Positions 20,988 to 30,975 of a DNA stretch of 64,000 bases are shown one piece after another. The notes under the pieces are model-generated. The model was not told the DNA's origin and did not search any database. It worked only from the letters and a program-made list of their open reading frames with translations. The stretch spans positions 36,160,001 through 36,224,000 of the forward strand of contig JARKIP010000035.1 of assembly GCA_029990175.1 (NCBI GenBank), read 5' to 3'. This DNA is from Petunia secreta (Eukaryota; Streptophyta; Magnoliopsida; Solanales; Solanaceae). The translations under genes and the position numbers were made by a program. Each line of letters starts with the position of its first letter. The first letter of the stretch is position 1.

Positions 20988-22077
20988 AAGGCTCGGGTTA
21001 TGTTCTTACAAACCTCCGTTCCTTGTTCCATATGTTAGTTTCATTGTTGTTGTTGTGTTGTTCTTGAAAAATTGAAGAAAAACAAAAAAATTGAAAAACT
21101 AGAAAACTTGACAAAATTTGGTCGAGCGGGTTGGATACGAATCCCCGAGTGTTAAAAAGTAGTGGGGTTTGTTCCTTGTTGTATTCCCGTCGTTTTGATA
21201 CCTATATCTCGTGTTTTGGTGTTACGAATCAAAATTTCCAAAATCAAAATCCAAAAGTTTGAAAATTTCTTGAAAACGCTTCAATCTTGAATCGAAGCTT
21301 GTTGTTGTTTGTTTGGAGTTGAAAACTATTGGGGATTGGTTGTTATAGTTGTATACACCTTTGGGTATCGTTGGTTTTGTGTTTCGGGTTGGAATCGAGC
21401 CAAAAATTTGGCCAAAATCGCCCAAAAACCCGTTTTTGAGCTGCTGTGAAAGTGCAGGGATTAACCCTTCGCGATCGCGAAGAGCAATTTCGCGATAGCG
21501 AAGAACAAAATTATTTTTTGAAAATTTAACCCTTCGCGATCGCGCGCGTCTGGTCGCGATAGCGAAGAACAAAAAAAATTTCAGAATTCCAGTTTTGGGA
21601 CAGAATGTTCGCAACGGCTTCCGAACAGTTTCCAAACATCATGACTCCAATTGGACCATTAAATATGATGAGTTTGTAGATCACAAACAAAATTTCATCC
21701 GATTCCAAATCCGTTTGGTGCCGATTCGAGTCAAATCTTTTGTGTCCCGTTTTCTACCATACCTCTTGGATAGTGTTTTGAAGGTAATTGGCCTACTTGA
21801 AAGACACTAATCCTTTAGCGTATTAGGTATTCGTGCGTAGAGGAGATTAGAATTCAAAGAAGAGTCGTAGAACTCCTTTTGGCCTCAAGTGCGCACTTAA
21901 AATAGCCGTCCGTACATAGAGTCTCATTAATTCCACTCCGAACTTTAACTTGGACATGCTAGTTGTGATTACCTTGGTTCCCAAGTTGATAAGGCCTCGC
22001 TCTTGAGTGTACATATATTGAGTGATACACGTGAGGGAGTGACTTTTGGGAGGTTTTGTTCTTTGGTGATTGCAACA
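20988..22077 (+). other. 5' leader of K with GCGATCGC cluster
   Basis: A-rich stretch at about 21065-21115, GCGATCGC/GCGATAGC boxes at 21466-21565, no gene. The acceptor-like GTAG before the start codon found in gag-bearing elements is missing. Confidence 0.75.
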
Positions 22078-25000
22078 ATGTCGGATAATGATGAATGTGG
22101 GGATTATGGCTCATGTGGCGATGATGCGAGTTGCTATGACTCGTATGGTGAAGATGGAGACTATGGTTCCTTTGATGAGGATGATGGCCATTACTATGAT
22201 GATGGAAACCATGGCTCCTATGAAGATGAAGCGGTTCACTATGATGATCGTGAGGTTGATGACGACTATGAAGCCCATGAAGATGAATTTGATGAATCTA
22301 ATGCTTCTAGTCAAGAACCCGAGAATGGTGACGCTTCAAGGTACATTAATCCTACTTACTCTTCTTGTGATGAATTAGAGCATTATAGTGACATAGATAG
22401 GGATGATGATGTTGAACATATGGGTTATTCTTATGCATCTTCTCTTAGTGTTGCTAATGGTGTCCAAGGGAGTAGTAGAGTACCTTCCATTAGTATGGGA
22501 GGTGGTGGTGGTTGTTCCATGGGGAAGGAGAAGCTTGCATCTTCTAGGTACGCTAGGCGACCTAATGCTTCTAATTCCCATGTGGAGGTTGGTTTGAGAG
22601 ATGGTGTTGCTTTTGCTACAAAGGGGATGTATGCCGTGAGGGGCGTGGATGGTTGTAGTAGGAGTAGTGCTATGGGCTATGGAACCAAGGCGAGAGGCAC
22701 TTATGGGTTCCATGGCAAGATTCCTTCCTTGACTTCCAACAACATTGCTAATGTTGGGAGAGTGACGGGAAGTGGAGGTTGTTCTAGTGGTGTTGCCACT
22801 AGTGGAGGGATAAGGAAGACCCAAGTTGTTGGTGTTGACACTTGTGGGCGTCCAAATTCTCATTTGGGTGCCAATGTGCAAGACTTGGGTAGATGTAGGT
22901 TCGTTGTTGAGGTAGATGGTATTGGAGGATACTTGCTCAAAATTGGTGGTACCGATGCCAATTGTATTAGCACCTCTTTGGTTGATAGGCTTAGGATACC
23001 GTGCCACAAGCTAGAGCATCCTTATGAGTATGATGGAGTGTGGGTTTCTAAGGAGGCTCGGGTACTCATATCTCATGGGAGTTATAGATGCTATGTGTGG
23101 TGTGACGTGTATCCCATGCGTCATGTTGATGTGTGGATGGGTGAGCCGTGGTTGGAGGGGAAGAGGGTGCAATATAGTGCGGTGAAGGGTGCATATCTTG
23201 TGGGCGTAGGGCAAAGAGTCTATGACTTTGTGCCTTACCGGGCGAAGAGCCAAGTGCCTACTAGTGCGCCTTCATTGGCTAGGCAAAGGAGCAAGGAGCA
23301 AGAACTTCATTCCATGGTTGACAATGTGCAAACAAGAAGTCCTACAAACACAAGCAATGGTGGGACATGTGCTAGAAAAGGGTTGATAGACATCAACAAG
23401 GTGAACCCGAAACCACAAGTTTCAATTCCAAGTGGTTCACCAACGAAGAAGAAGGAGACGTCAAGTGATGAGTCTCCTAGTCCTAGATTCCGGGTTGACG
23501 TGAAAAGTCCACCTACTCCGGCTATGGGCATTCTTGGGCCTCGTCCCAATTCGCCCGAATTTGAGAGACAAAAGATTGAGAGGAGTAAGGGAGTGACCGG
23601 TGACATTCCTCGAGTGGAAAAAGGAGAGGATGTGTTGAGTGATGTGAGCGGGATGTCGCCACCCGAATCTACACCTAGCCTTGAAAGAAAAATGAGGGAA
23701 AAGAAAGAGGGAAAAAAGAGTGAGGACACCACTTATTCTAACCTTAACCCTTTATCTTTTTCTTCTACTTGTGTGAGTACTTGTGTAGGTATTCTTGGAG
23801 GCAAACCGATGGAGCCTCAACCATGTTCCGTGATGGAAAGACAAGGTGAAGGAGATGCCAAATGTGATCTACGAGGAGGAGAAGCTAGCCATGACGCTTC
23901 AAGTACATTGAGTGAGCCCGGATGCGACTCAAGTGTAAGTGTTAGTTCTTCTTCCCATGAGCCTATTACTTCCTTGTCTTGTGTTAGTGTTTGTAACAAC
24001 TCTATGCTAGTTGATGATTTGCATGAGTATAATGTGTTTGCAACTAGTGTAGAGCCTTCGGGTCAACTTGTGTGTGAAATTGAACCACTAGTTGAGAGGG
24101 TTGAAAAGCCACATCATGATGTGAGCTCGATTTTCATTGAACCTCTCTTTAGTGAAGAAGTCGTAGTTGACCTTGTTTGTGAACCTTGTTATGACACCCC
24201 ACCCATATTTGATAAAGGTGAAGATGAATTTCATGATAATCTTATTCTTCCCTTTGATTGCTTAATTGATAGTGGTGGTCTCTTGTGTCGTAGTGAGGGT
24301 GGATGTACCCTTGAGGAGTCTCTAGAGTGTGAGATGGATCGATTTATTTTCGATGACTCCTTGAGTGAGAGTGAAGGACCTAGTCTTGATTCTATGCTTT
24401 TGCGTAACCATGAATTTGAGGTGCATGCCTTTACATTTCTATTGTTTGAAGGCAATCTCATTTGTGGTGGTGAATTGTATCGGACTAGAGTCGATAGTAG
24501 AGTCGAACCTCCATGGTTTGTAAAGTTAGGCTCTATGGATGATCCGACGTTTGGAACTCCAAGTGAGGAGAGTAGCCTTTATATTGGTCGTGTTGACCTT
24601 TCTTCTAGTGGTCCTAGCCTTCATTGTGTGGACTATAATGATGAAGAACCTATTTTGGAGATTTTCCTTTGGAGTTTGCCTAGTGAGGGGGATTGTCTTG
24701 GAGTTGATTTGGGAGGTGAGGAGGTATCTCTCGGTGTGTGTAAGAATGCTCTTAAGAAGGGGAGTGGAGTAGTTGATGTTAGTTGTGAATTGAACTATTT
24801 TACTTACTCCATCCCATATGTTGAGCACACCTTGAGTGATGGACATACCAAAGCCAATGTGTCACATTGTGATAAACTTGATTTGAAGGCTTGGTGTGTT
24901 GCTAGTAAGCTTAGGGGTCATAGGACATTTGATTGCTACATCTTGCATGACTTTGATCTCTTTGCTTGTTTTGAAAATGAGTGCTTGTTCTTGTCGAGCC

Positions 25001-25122
25001 AAGACCATGTTGTCTCTTTTGGGGACATAAGCTTTTTCATAGGAATTGATGCTTGGCTCTATCACAAGAGCGTGTTTTCCACACACCTTGCACTCTTTCT
25101 TGTTAAGCTAACCTACTTGTGA
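22078..25122 (+). CDS. K ORF: acidic N-terminus, pseudo-protease, X region (about 1014 aa)
   Basis: The ATG at 22078 is preferred over the in-frame one at 22003 because the product then starts MSDNDECGDYG, like L (MASDDDCGGYD). Residues 1-130 are Asp/Tyr/Gly-rich. A Gly/Ser-rich part follows. Residues about 273-395 follow the protease of A1 in pattern (CRF..EV; CDVYPM; W.GEPW..GKRV) but the DSG is replaced by IGG, so it should be inactive. X follows: QKIERSKGVTGD, PHHDVSSIFIEPL, CYDTPPIFD, CKNALKKGSGV, and a C-terminal IDAWLYHKSVFST (about 989-1001) similar to the RT palm. The stop comes before the PPT, so no SRTKSS tail is fused. The frame has no break over 3 kb. Function unknown; structural or packaging roles are possible. 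Confidence 0.85.
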   Translation: MSDNDECGDYGSCGDDASCYDSYGEDGDYGSFDEDDGHYYDDGNHGSYEDEAVHYDDREVDDDYEAHEDEFDESNASSQEPENGDASRYINPTYSSCDELEHYSDIDRDDDVEHMGYSYASSLSVANGVQGSSRVPSISMGGGGGCSMGKEKLASSRYARRPNASNSHVEVGLRDGVAFATKGMYAVRGVDGCSRSSAMGYGTKARGTYGFHGKIPSLTSNNIANVGRVTGSGGCSSGVATSGGIRKTQVVGVDTCGRPNSHLGANVQDLGRCRFVVEVDGIGGYLLKIGGTDANCISTSLVDRLRIPCHKLEHPYEYDGVWVSKEARVLISHGSYRCYVWCDVYPMRHVDVWMGEPWLEGKRVQYSAVKGAYLVGVGQRVYDFVPYRAKSQVPTSAPSLARQRSKEQELHSMVDNVQTRSPTNTSNGGTCARKGLIDINKVNPKPQVSIPSGSPTKKKETSSDESPSPRFRVDVKSPPTPAMGILGPRPNSPEFERQKIERSKGVTGDIPRVEKGEDVLSDVSGMSPPESTPSLERKMREKKEGKKSEDTTYSNLNPLSFSSTCVSTCVGILGGKPMEPQPCSVMERQGEGDAKCDLRGGEASHDASSTLSEPGCDSSVSVSSSSHEPITSLSCVSVCNNSMLVDDLHEYNVFATSVEPSGQLVCEIEPLVERVEKPHHDVSSIFIEPLFSEEVVVDLVCEPCYDTPPIFDKGEDEFHDNLILPFDCLIDSGGLLCRSEGGCTLEESLECEMDRFIFDDSLSESEGPSLDSMLLRNHEFEVHAFTFLLFEGNLICGGELYRTRVDSRVEPPWFVKLGSMDDPTFGTPSEESSLYIGRVDLSSSGPSLHCVDYNDEEPILEIFLWSLPSEGDCLGVDLGGEEVSLGVCKNALKKGSGVVDVSCELNYFTYSIPYVEHTLSDGHTKANVSHCDKLDLKAWCVASKLRGHRTFDCYILHDFDLFACFENECLFLSSQDHVVSFGDISFFIGIDAWLYHKSVFSTHLALFLVKLTYL

Positions 25123-25194
25123 AGTAGGAAATTTTGGTTGTGCTTGCTTTGATTGTAGGTTTTGATGGTTCGATTTCGAGGACGAAATCCTTTC

Positions 25195-25207
25195 AAGAAG
25201 GGGAGGA
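25195..25207 (+). other. Polypurine tract of K
   Basis: AAGAAGGGGAGGA directly before the 3' LTR. The upstream TTTCGAGGACGAAATCC is also shared with autonomous copies, although in K it is not translated. Confidence 0.85.
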
Positions 25208-26047
25208 TGATGCAATATAAAATGGCCTAAACGACAACCATCAAAAGCCAAGCTCGAGTGCACAACGAATACGAGTCAAAGCCTCCGGGAACGTCTTGGA
25301 AGATCATGCATTGGAGCGCCGAGGACGGAGGAAACAGAGCAGGAAAACAGGTAGCCCAAAACAGGGCAAAACAGGGGAGCACACTGGGAGCTCACTGCCT
25401 GAGGAAGAACAAGTGTTCTTCGCGATCGCGACCACTTCTCACGCGATCGCGAAGAGGAATGGTTTGGCCTGCGCGACAGCGCCCCTTGAACGCGAAGGCG
25501 AAGGCAAAGTTGATAGAGATCGTGAGGCTGCTGAAGACTTGCGCGATCGCGAGCCTATTGGCGCGATCGCGATGTTGATTATTTTGCTATGCGCGATCGC
25601 GATCCTCCCTAGCGCGATCGCGATGAAGAGAAGTTGAGCAGCGGACCAGAATCAGCTTCAAGGGCCATTTTTGTCCATTTTCAGTGTAAATGTATATATA
25701 GCACAATTGCTCTTCATTTCATTAGTTTAGCTTGAATTGAATAGAGAGAAGAGAGAATTAGAGAAGGCCGAGCCTTTCTAGTCCGAAGCCCGAGGCTTCA
25801 TGTATCTCATCGACTTGGAATCTATGGAGATTCACCACTAGCGTGAATTCCTTGTAAGGTTCGAGTTTCACTTTCTCCCTTTTGGATTATTAATTCATGT
25901 CTTGAATTCATTAATCCGTTCTTTCTTCTCGTTTCTTGACTCCCCAATCCTTGTTTCCCCGATATCATTGATATCATCTATCTTGTGTTTTATCGCTTCC
26001 GCATATTTGTATCATTGTTTAGCTTCCGCGTATTTTGGGTCGCATCA
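25208..26047 (+). repeat. 3' LTR of K (840 bp)
   Basis: Same as the 5' LTR except for about three substitutions, including the last GTCGCATCA against GTTGCATCA. Confidence 0.92.
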
Positions 26048-27283
26048 TGTAGTCTTCTCATAAGGCCCTTTCACTTCTTTGCTAGCACTTGCACTTGGAA
26101 AGTTTGCACTTGGAGTCTTCCATTCTTTTGGCTTGCTTGTAGTAGTAGGAGTGTTGTTTTTGAACTTCTCTCTTTTGAGCCAAGCCTCGGCATCAATTGC
26201 GGCTTCAAACATATCTTCAAGTGTGAGATAATGATGCAACCTCAATTGAGAAGCTATACCATAGCTCAAGCCATTCTTGAATCGGATCATGGCTTCTTCT
26301 TCACCTTCGGTATCCATATCCAATGCCATCCGGATCTTTTCAAATTCATCATGGTACTCATGCACCGATTTGACACCTTGCTTTAGATCATAGAGCTTCT
26401 TGAGTTGCTCTTGCCGATACCTTGGAGTTATGTACTTGGTGTTCATAAGGCCTTTCAACTCATCCCAAGTCACATTCAAATACAAATTCATCCTTCTCCT
26501 AGACCTCTTCATACACTCCCACCAAGTAGAAGCATAGGCCTCAAAGGTAGAAATAGCATATGTACCCTTTCGCTCCTCGGTCATCTCATTGGTATCAAAC
26601 ACCCTTTCCATTTGTAGTACCCATTCCATGTATGCCTCCGGATCACAAGTTCCTTTGAAGGATGGAAGATTGAGCTTGACACTATTGAGGTTGTTGTTGT
26701 TGTCTCGTACCCCATAGTTAGGCTCCGGTTGGCCTCCATAATGGTCATCATGTGCAACATACTCCCTCCTAGCATTCCTCCCTCCATATCCCATGGGTGG
26801 CCCTCGACCTCGGCCTCTACCCCTATCCACATTTCGACCCCAATTCATTGGCCTCCTAGGTTGATAAGGAGCATCATACCCATAGGCCTCATCACCATAC
26901 TCGGCTTCCTCCTCTTCTTGAGCCTCAACAACTTGCTCAAGAGGTGGGACAAACCTAACGGGTCTTCGAAGTGGAGCATTACCTTGGGAATTGCCCAAGT
27001 TGAGAGGATTGCTCTCTTGTTGGGGATTGCCCAACCCACGCTCTCGTAGAGCTTCAACTTTGCTTTGTTCATACCTCTTGTTTAGCTCAACAAAGTGTCC
27101 GGGAGTCATAGGAGTGCTATGACTCGTGCCTTCTCCGGATTCAATTTGGACACTCGGGGTCCTCCTCTCACCGGTCTCAACTTGGTTCCTCTCGACGGAC
27201 TCAAGTCTCAAAGTGATATCCTCCAATTTAGCCATAATGGTGGCCATAAAGTTCTTCATGGGATCATCTCCATCGTTTGCCAT
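26048..27283 (-). CDS. gag: H ORF, piece 1: Gag
   Basis: The ATG is at 27281-27283 (product begins MANDGDDPMKNF). It has an N-terminal region with heptad-like hydrophobics, a Gly/Arg patch, then the GAG core (STWWECMKRSRRR near 26515) ending at PYEKTT where K has inserted. The frame continues in piece 2 at 20133. Gag would build the particle; it is close to the gag of N and more distant from that of A and J. Confidence 0.88.
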
Positions 27284-28382
27284 TTCACCTACAAAAAGCA
27301 ACAAACGTTAGCAAAATACCTCACCCACTCCCTTACAATTGTTTCACTCGGCTCGCTCGTGTTTAGTGGGAGATGGATATTTCACACAAGTTTGAGTCTA
27401 AAAGCTTCAAGTAGTTGACCAACGAACCACAACTCAATCACTCAACTTATCAAGTCCAAATGCGCTCCGGGGTGAGTGGAGTTAATGGGACTCGATTGGA
27501 CGATAGGCACTTTAAATGAGGACTTGAATCAAAAGATACTACGGATCTTCTTTGAATTCTAGTCTCCTTTCTATGGCACGATGATCCTAATAGCTCAAAG
27601 TAATTAGCACTAATCGAGTAGGATTATACTCTAATAGCACTAACCGGAAGTAATGCAATCAACAAAACAAGAGAACCTAGAAGGAACTACCCAATGCCCA
27701 ACTTGAATGAAGTAGGCGCCCCACCTGTTTTGAGTAGGTGGTCCGCCTGGTTCCCTGTAGAGGGGAGTAGGCGGTCAGCCTACTTGAAGTAGGCGGTCAG
27801 CCTACTCTACTAGGCGGTCCGCCTCTGTAAAGTCCAGAGAGCTCACCAATATCAGGCGGTCCGCCCCTTCTACTAGGCGCCCCGCCTAGTGCAACTTCAT
27901 GCACTGTTCAAACTCGTTTTTCTTGTCTTTGGCACCCAAAAATCCAACAATTCACACGTTGTTTCATCGATCCGAAGGTACCCAAACGTTGTTTCAATCA
28001 CAGAGATCAAACCCCAATCAATTTCATCAAAACCCAATCAAAATTCAACAATCTACCATGTTCATCATGTTCATAGCTAGGGTTTCAAGCTTTTTCAATT
28101 TTTTTCAAGGGTTTCAAATCTCAAATCATGGAATACAACTCCAAATCGTGTGTGTTGGGTACCAAAATAACGGGTTTCCAACAAGGAACAAACCCCAATA
28201 ACAATCACAACACGAATCAATCCAAAACACAAGATAGAACAAATTTTTTGGTATTTTTCAATTTTCCAATTTTTTTGTGATTTTCTCCTTTCCAATAACA
28301 AGAACAAGAAAACTAAAGATAGAATCGACCTAGGCACGAAGAATCAAGGGTCGGGGGTTTGTAAAAACAAAACCCGAGCCTT
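27284..28382 (-). other. 5' leader of H with GC palindrome cluster
   Basis: GGCGGTCCGCC, GGCGGTCAGCC and GGCGCCCCGCC boxes at 27712-27890. Acceptor-like TTTTTGTAGGTG just before the gag ATG. No gene seen. Confidence 0.75.
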
Positions 28383-28394
28383 GCTCTGATACCA
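28383..28394 (-). other. Primer binding site of H
   Basis: TGGTATCAGAGC on the minus strand, three bases from the LTR end. Confidence 0.86.
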
Positions 28395-28397
28395 AGA

Positions 28398-28970
28398 TGA
28401 TAAGAATCAAAAACGAAACGCGGAAATAAAGATAAAGAGCGAGACACTACTCGAACTCCCTACGAAGTAACTATGGAGAACTCGTTCCATAATACCCTCG
28501 TATCGGTGTCAAGGAGGACCTACACTATGCAACTACCCTCGAGCCGCACCTGGGACTCGCAAATAGAATGATCGGGGGTGGTTTGGGGTTCAACTAGAAT
28601 CCACTAGTAAACTCAAACCGTCTCAAAGGGTTTTCATTCAAAGAGAATCCACTCTTGAACATTGTCATTGACAATCAATCATTCATCATAATAGCTAACT
28701 AAGGAATAATGCTAAGCTATGGAGTATTTATAGGCCTCATTCAAGACATAAGGAAAGGCCTAAAATACCCTTAAGTAAGTTCTAAAGTCAAAAGCCACAT
28801 AGGGGCATAATAGAAATTACATAGGCTAAAAACTAGAAAATCCCGCAGCTCTTCAACAGACTAGGCGCCCCGCCTGTTTGTACTAGGCGGTCCGCCTAGT
28901 CTTCAGTAGGCGCCCCAAGTAGGCCCTCCGCCTCTGCAGCAGGCGGACTGAGATCCAGAGAGTGAACAAT
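28398..28970 (-). repeat. 5' LTR of H, left part (573 bp)
   Basis: Contains U5, R and part of U3. Interrupted by J after ACAAT (28966-28970). The sequence continues at 36518. Confidence 0.92.
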
Positions 28971-29702
28971 TGATGCAGTCCAGCCTGATCAAGCTACGTT
29001 CATGCCTTCAAGACCATTCACGAGGAGCCAAGCTAAGGAGCTTCATGATGCTCACTTGATGGTGATAATGAGCCATGGTTGTGCAAGTGTTGAGGAAGGG
29101 AGGCGTATGTTAAAAGAGCCTTTGGATTCATTAGTTAGCATTGGAGAAGGGGCGTTCTAGAAGAATGCTTGGCGCGTGGTACTCGCGTGGCACGCGGCCT
29201 ATATTTTCTAGACAATTCAACCGCGTGGAGGGCTCGTTTATTAGCCTTAATGCGCTGTATTTTTTAGCACCTTTTCATGCTTTTGCGTAGCTAGACTTAT
29301 TTATTTTATGGTGCTTTATTAGCCCTGCGTGGCTATTGACATTTAGCCCACTTGGGGCCTATTTCTTTACCTTTTAGGCGTGTGAGGCTCACCTATATAA
29401 GCCTAACACTTAGTTTATTTTCAGCACCTTACATCATAACAAAAGAAACGCAGCTTTTTGCTATTCCCAATACATGTTGGAAAACTTGTTCTTTTTGAGT
29501 GAAATTCAATTGAACTTGTTCCTTTCCATTGATCATTCAACTTTCAATTCCTAGTTGTCTTGAGGGTTGTTGCATAGAATAGGTCCTCCTTGGCTTCATC
29601 AAGAAGGTAAGTAGACTAGTTCCTACTTGCAATTCTTGGTAGATCATTGAGTGTCTTTCTTTTTATCCTTTATTTTCGTTTTTCGTTGTTAATCTTGCAT
29701 CA
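28971..29702 (+). repeat. 5' LTR of J (732 bp)
   Basis: It starts TGATGCAGTCC and ends CTTGCATCA. TATATAA at 29394-29400. U3 has several GCGTGG/CGCGTGG words instead of the GC palindromes of other families. AAGGTAAGT near 29607 is a perfect donor-like sequence. Confidence 0.93.
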
Positions 29703-29704
29703 GT

Positions 29705-29717
29705 TGGTATTCAGAGC
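29705..29717 (+). other. Variant primer binding site of J
   Basis: Reads TGGTATTCAGAGC, one extra T against the TGGTATCAGAGC of all the other elements. Confidence 0.75.
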
Positions 29718-30975
29718 TTGGAAAGGGTTTGTTTCTACATCCCCAATCCTGTTCTTCGTGCTTTAGTTTAGGTTCTTAGTTTAGATTTCCAATTAATTTT
29801 CGTTTTTGATTTAAAAAAAAAAAAAAAAAAAAAGAGAAAAAGAGAAAAACGTGAAAAGAAAAAGATTCAGGCGTGTTTATTGTTGTGGATGATCATACAC
29901 ACCTAGGGTACAAGAAAACTTTACTAAAGAAGTGGTTTGTTTGAATCTTGATGTTTGAAACGATTCTTGAAGAGTTTCTTGAAGATTCTTGGTGTGTTTC
30001 TTGATTTTCATCCGTTCTTGCTTTGATTCTTGATTTTTCTTGAAGGAGAATACTTGAAAACTTGTTGGAGTAATAGTGCAGCACCTCTTGAACCATTCTT
30101 GAGCTTAAAAACGTGTTCTTGACTAGAAACATAAGAATTCTTGAATAACAACTTGTTGTTCTTGAGTTTGGTTGAAAGAATTCGTTTTTGATCTTGAATC
30201 CTTAGCCTTTCTACATGTTTTGATCTTGTTCTTTGTTGAAGATTGTGGTGCTAAGGAGGCTTGAAATCAGCTGCATATAGAGGAAAGAAGGAGGAAAACC
30301 TAAGCCTAATTCAAGAAGGAAACAAATCCCAATTCAAAGGGGAGAAGTTTACCTACTTTCCATATAAAGAAATTAGTTTTCCTTAGGCTTTAGGAGAAGG
30401 TTTCCCACGTTTTTCTAAGGGAAAAATAAGCATATTAGGCGTGTCAAAAGAGGTAGAAATAGTGGTAAAAGTTGTCCAAGTTTGAGTTGGAAAGGAAAGG
30501 AAAATAGGGAAAACTTAGTCTACTCAAATAAGGCTTGTCTTGGGGGCCTATTTAAGGGTAGAAAATCAGATTTTCTTAGGATTTCTTTATTTCTTTGTTA
30601 ACATCACTTCTAATTAGTAATTCTTAGGTAATTCTTCTACTTAAGTTAATTACTAATCTTTGAGCTTGTAGGACTTCGTGCTAAAACTCAGAATTTCCAA
30701 CTTTCGTAGTTAATTCTTTGACTTCCCGTGCTCACTTTAAAAGCTGTCCGCCTATAGAGTCTCATAAATTCACTCACCCCGAAGAGAACTAGTGAATTTG
30801 TAAACTTGAAAGGTCGTTGAGGAACTTGATCAATTCGAGGAAGCCATTTTGGACAAGTTTGTGAGATACTACCTCAAATTGTGAGTGAACTTGAGTGTCA
30901 TTCAAAAGTGAGGGAGCGGGTGAGGTATTTTACTAACCTTAACACGTTCTCTAGTTTTTGTTTTTGTGCAGGTAC
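29718..30975 (+). other. 5' leader of J
   Basis: A run of about 21 A at 29813-29833 after the PBS, then AT-rich sequence without genes. The last bases before the gag ATG are T-rich and end TTTTTGTGCAGGTAC. Confidence 0.75.

Larger units (their letters stand above)
20134..26047 (+). mobile_element. Element K: gag-less non-autonomous retrotransposon (5914 bp)
   Basis: Two 840-bp LTRs, TSD TGTAG (20129-20133 and 26048-26052), PBS, a leader of about 1.1 kb, one ORF of about 1014 codons and a PPT. It is inserted into the H ORF between GAG core and knuckle. There is no GAG core, no CCHC, no working RT, RNase H or integrase. The three LTR differences seen are near 20275/25349, in the R-U5 end and in the last six bases. 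Confidence 0.94.

Noticed and set aside
28971..29702. Solo LTR in the LTR of H
   Set aside because: A full internal region and a second LTR follow, and the TSD ACAAT is found only outside 36512.
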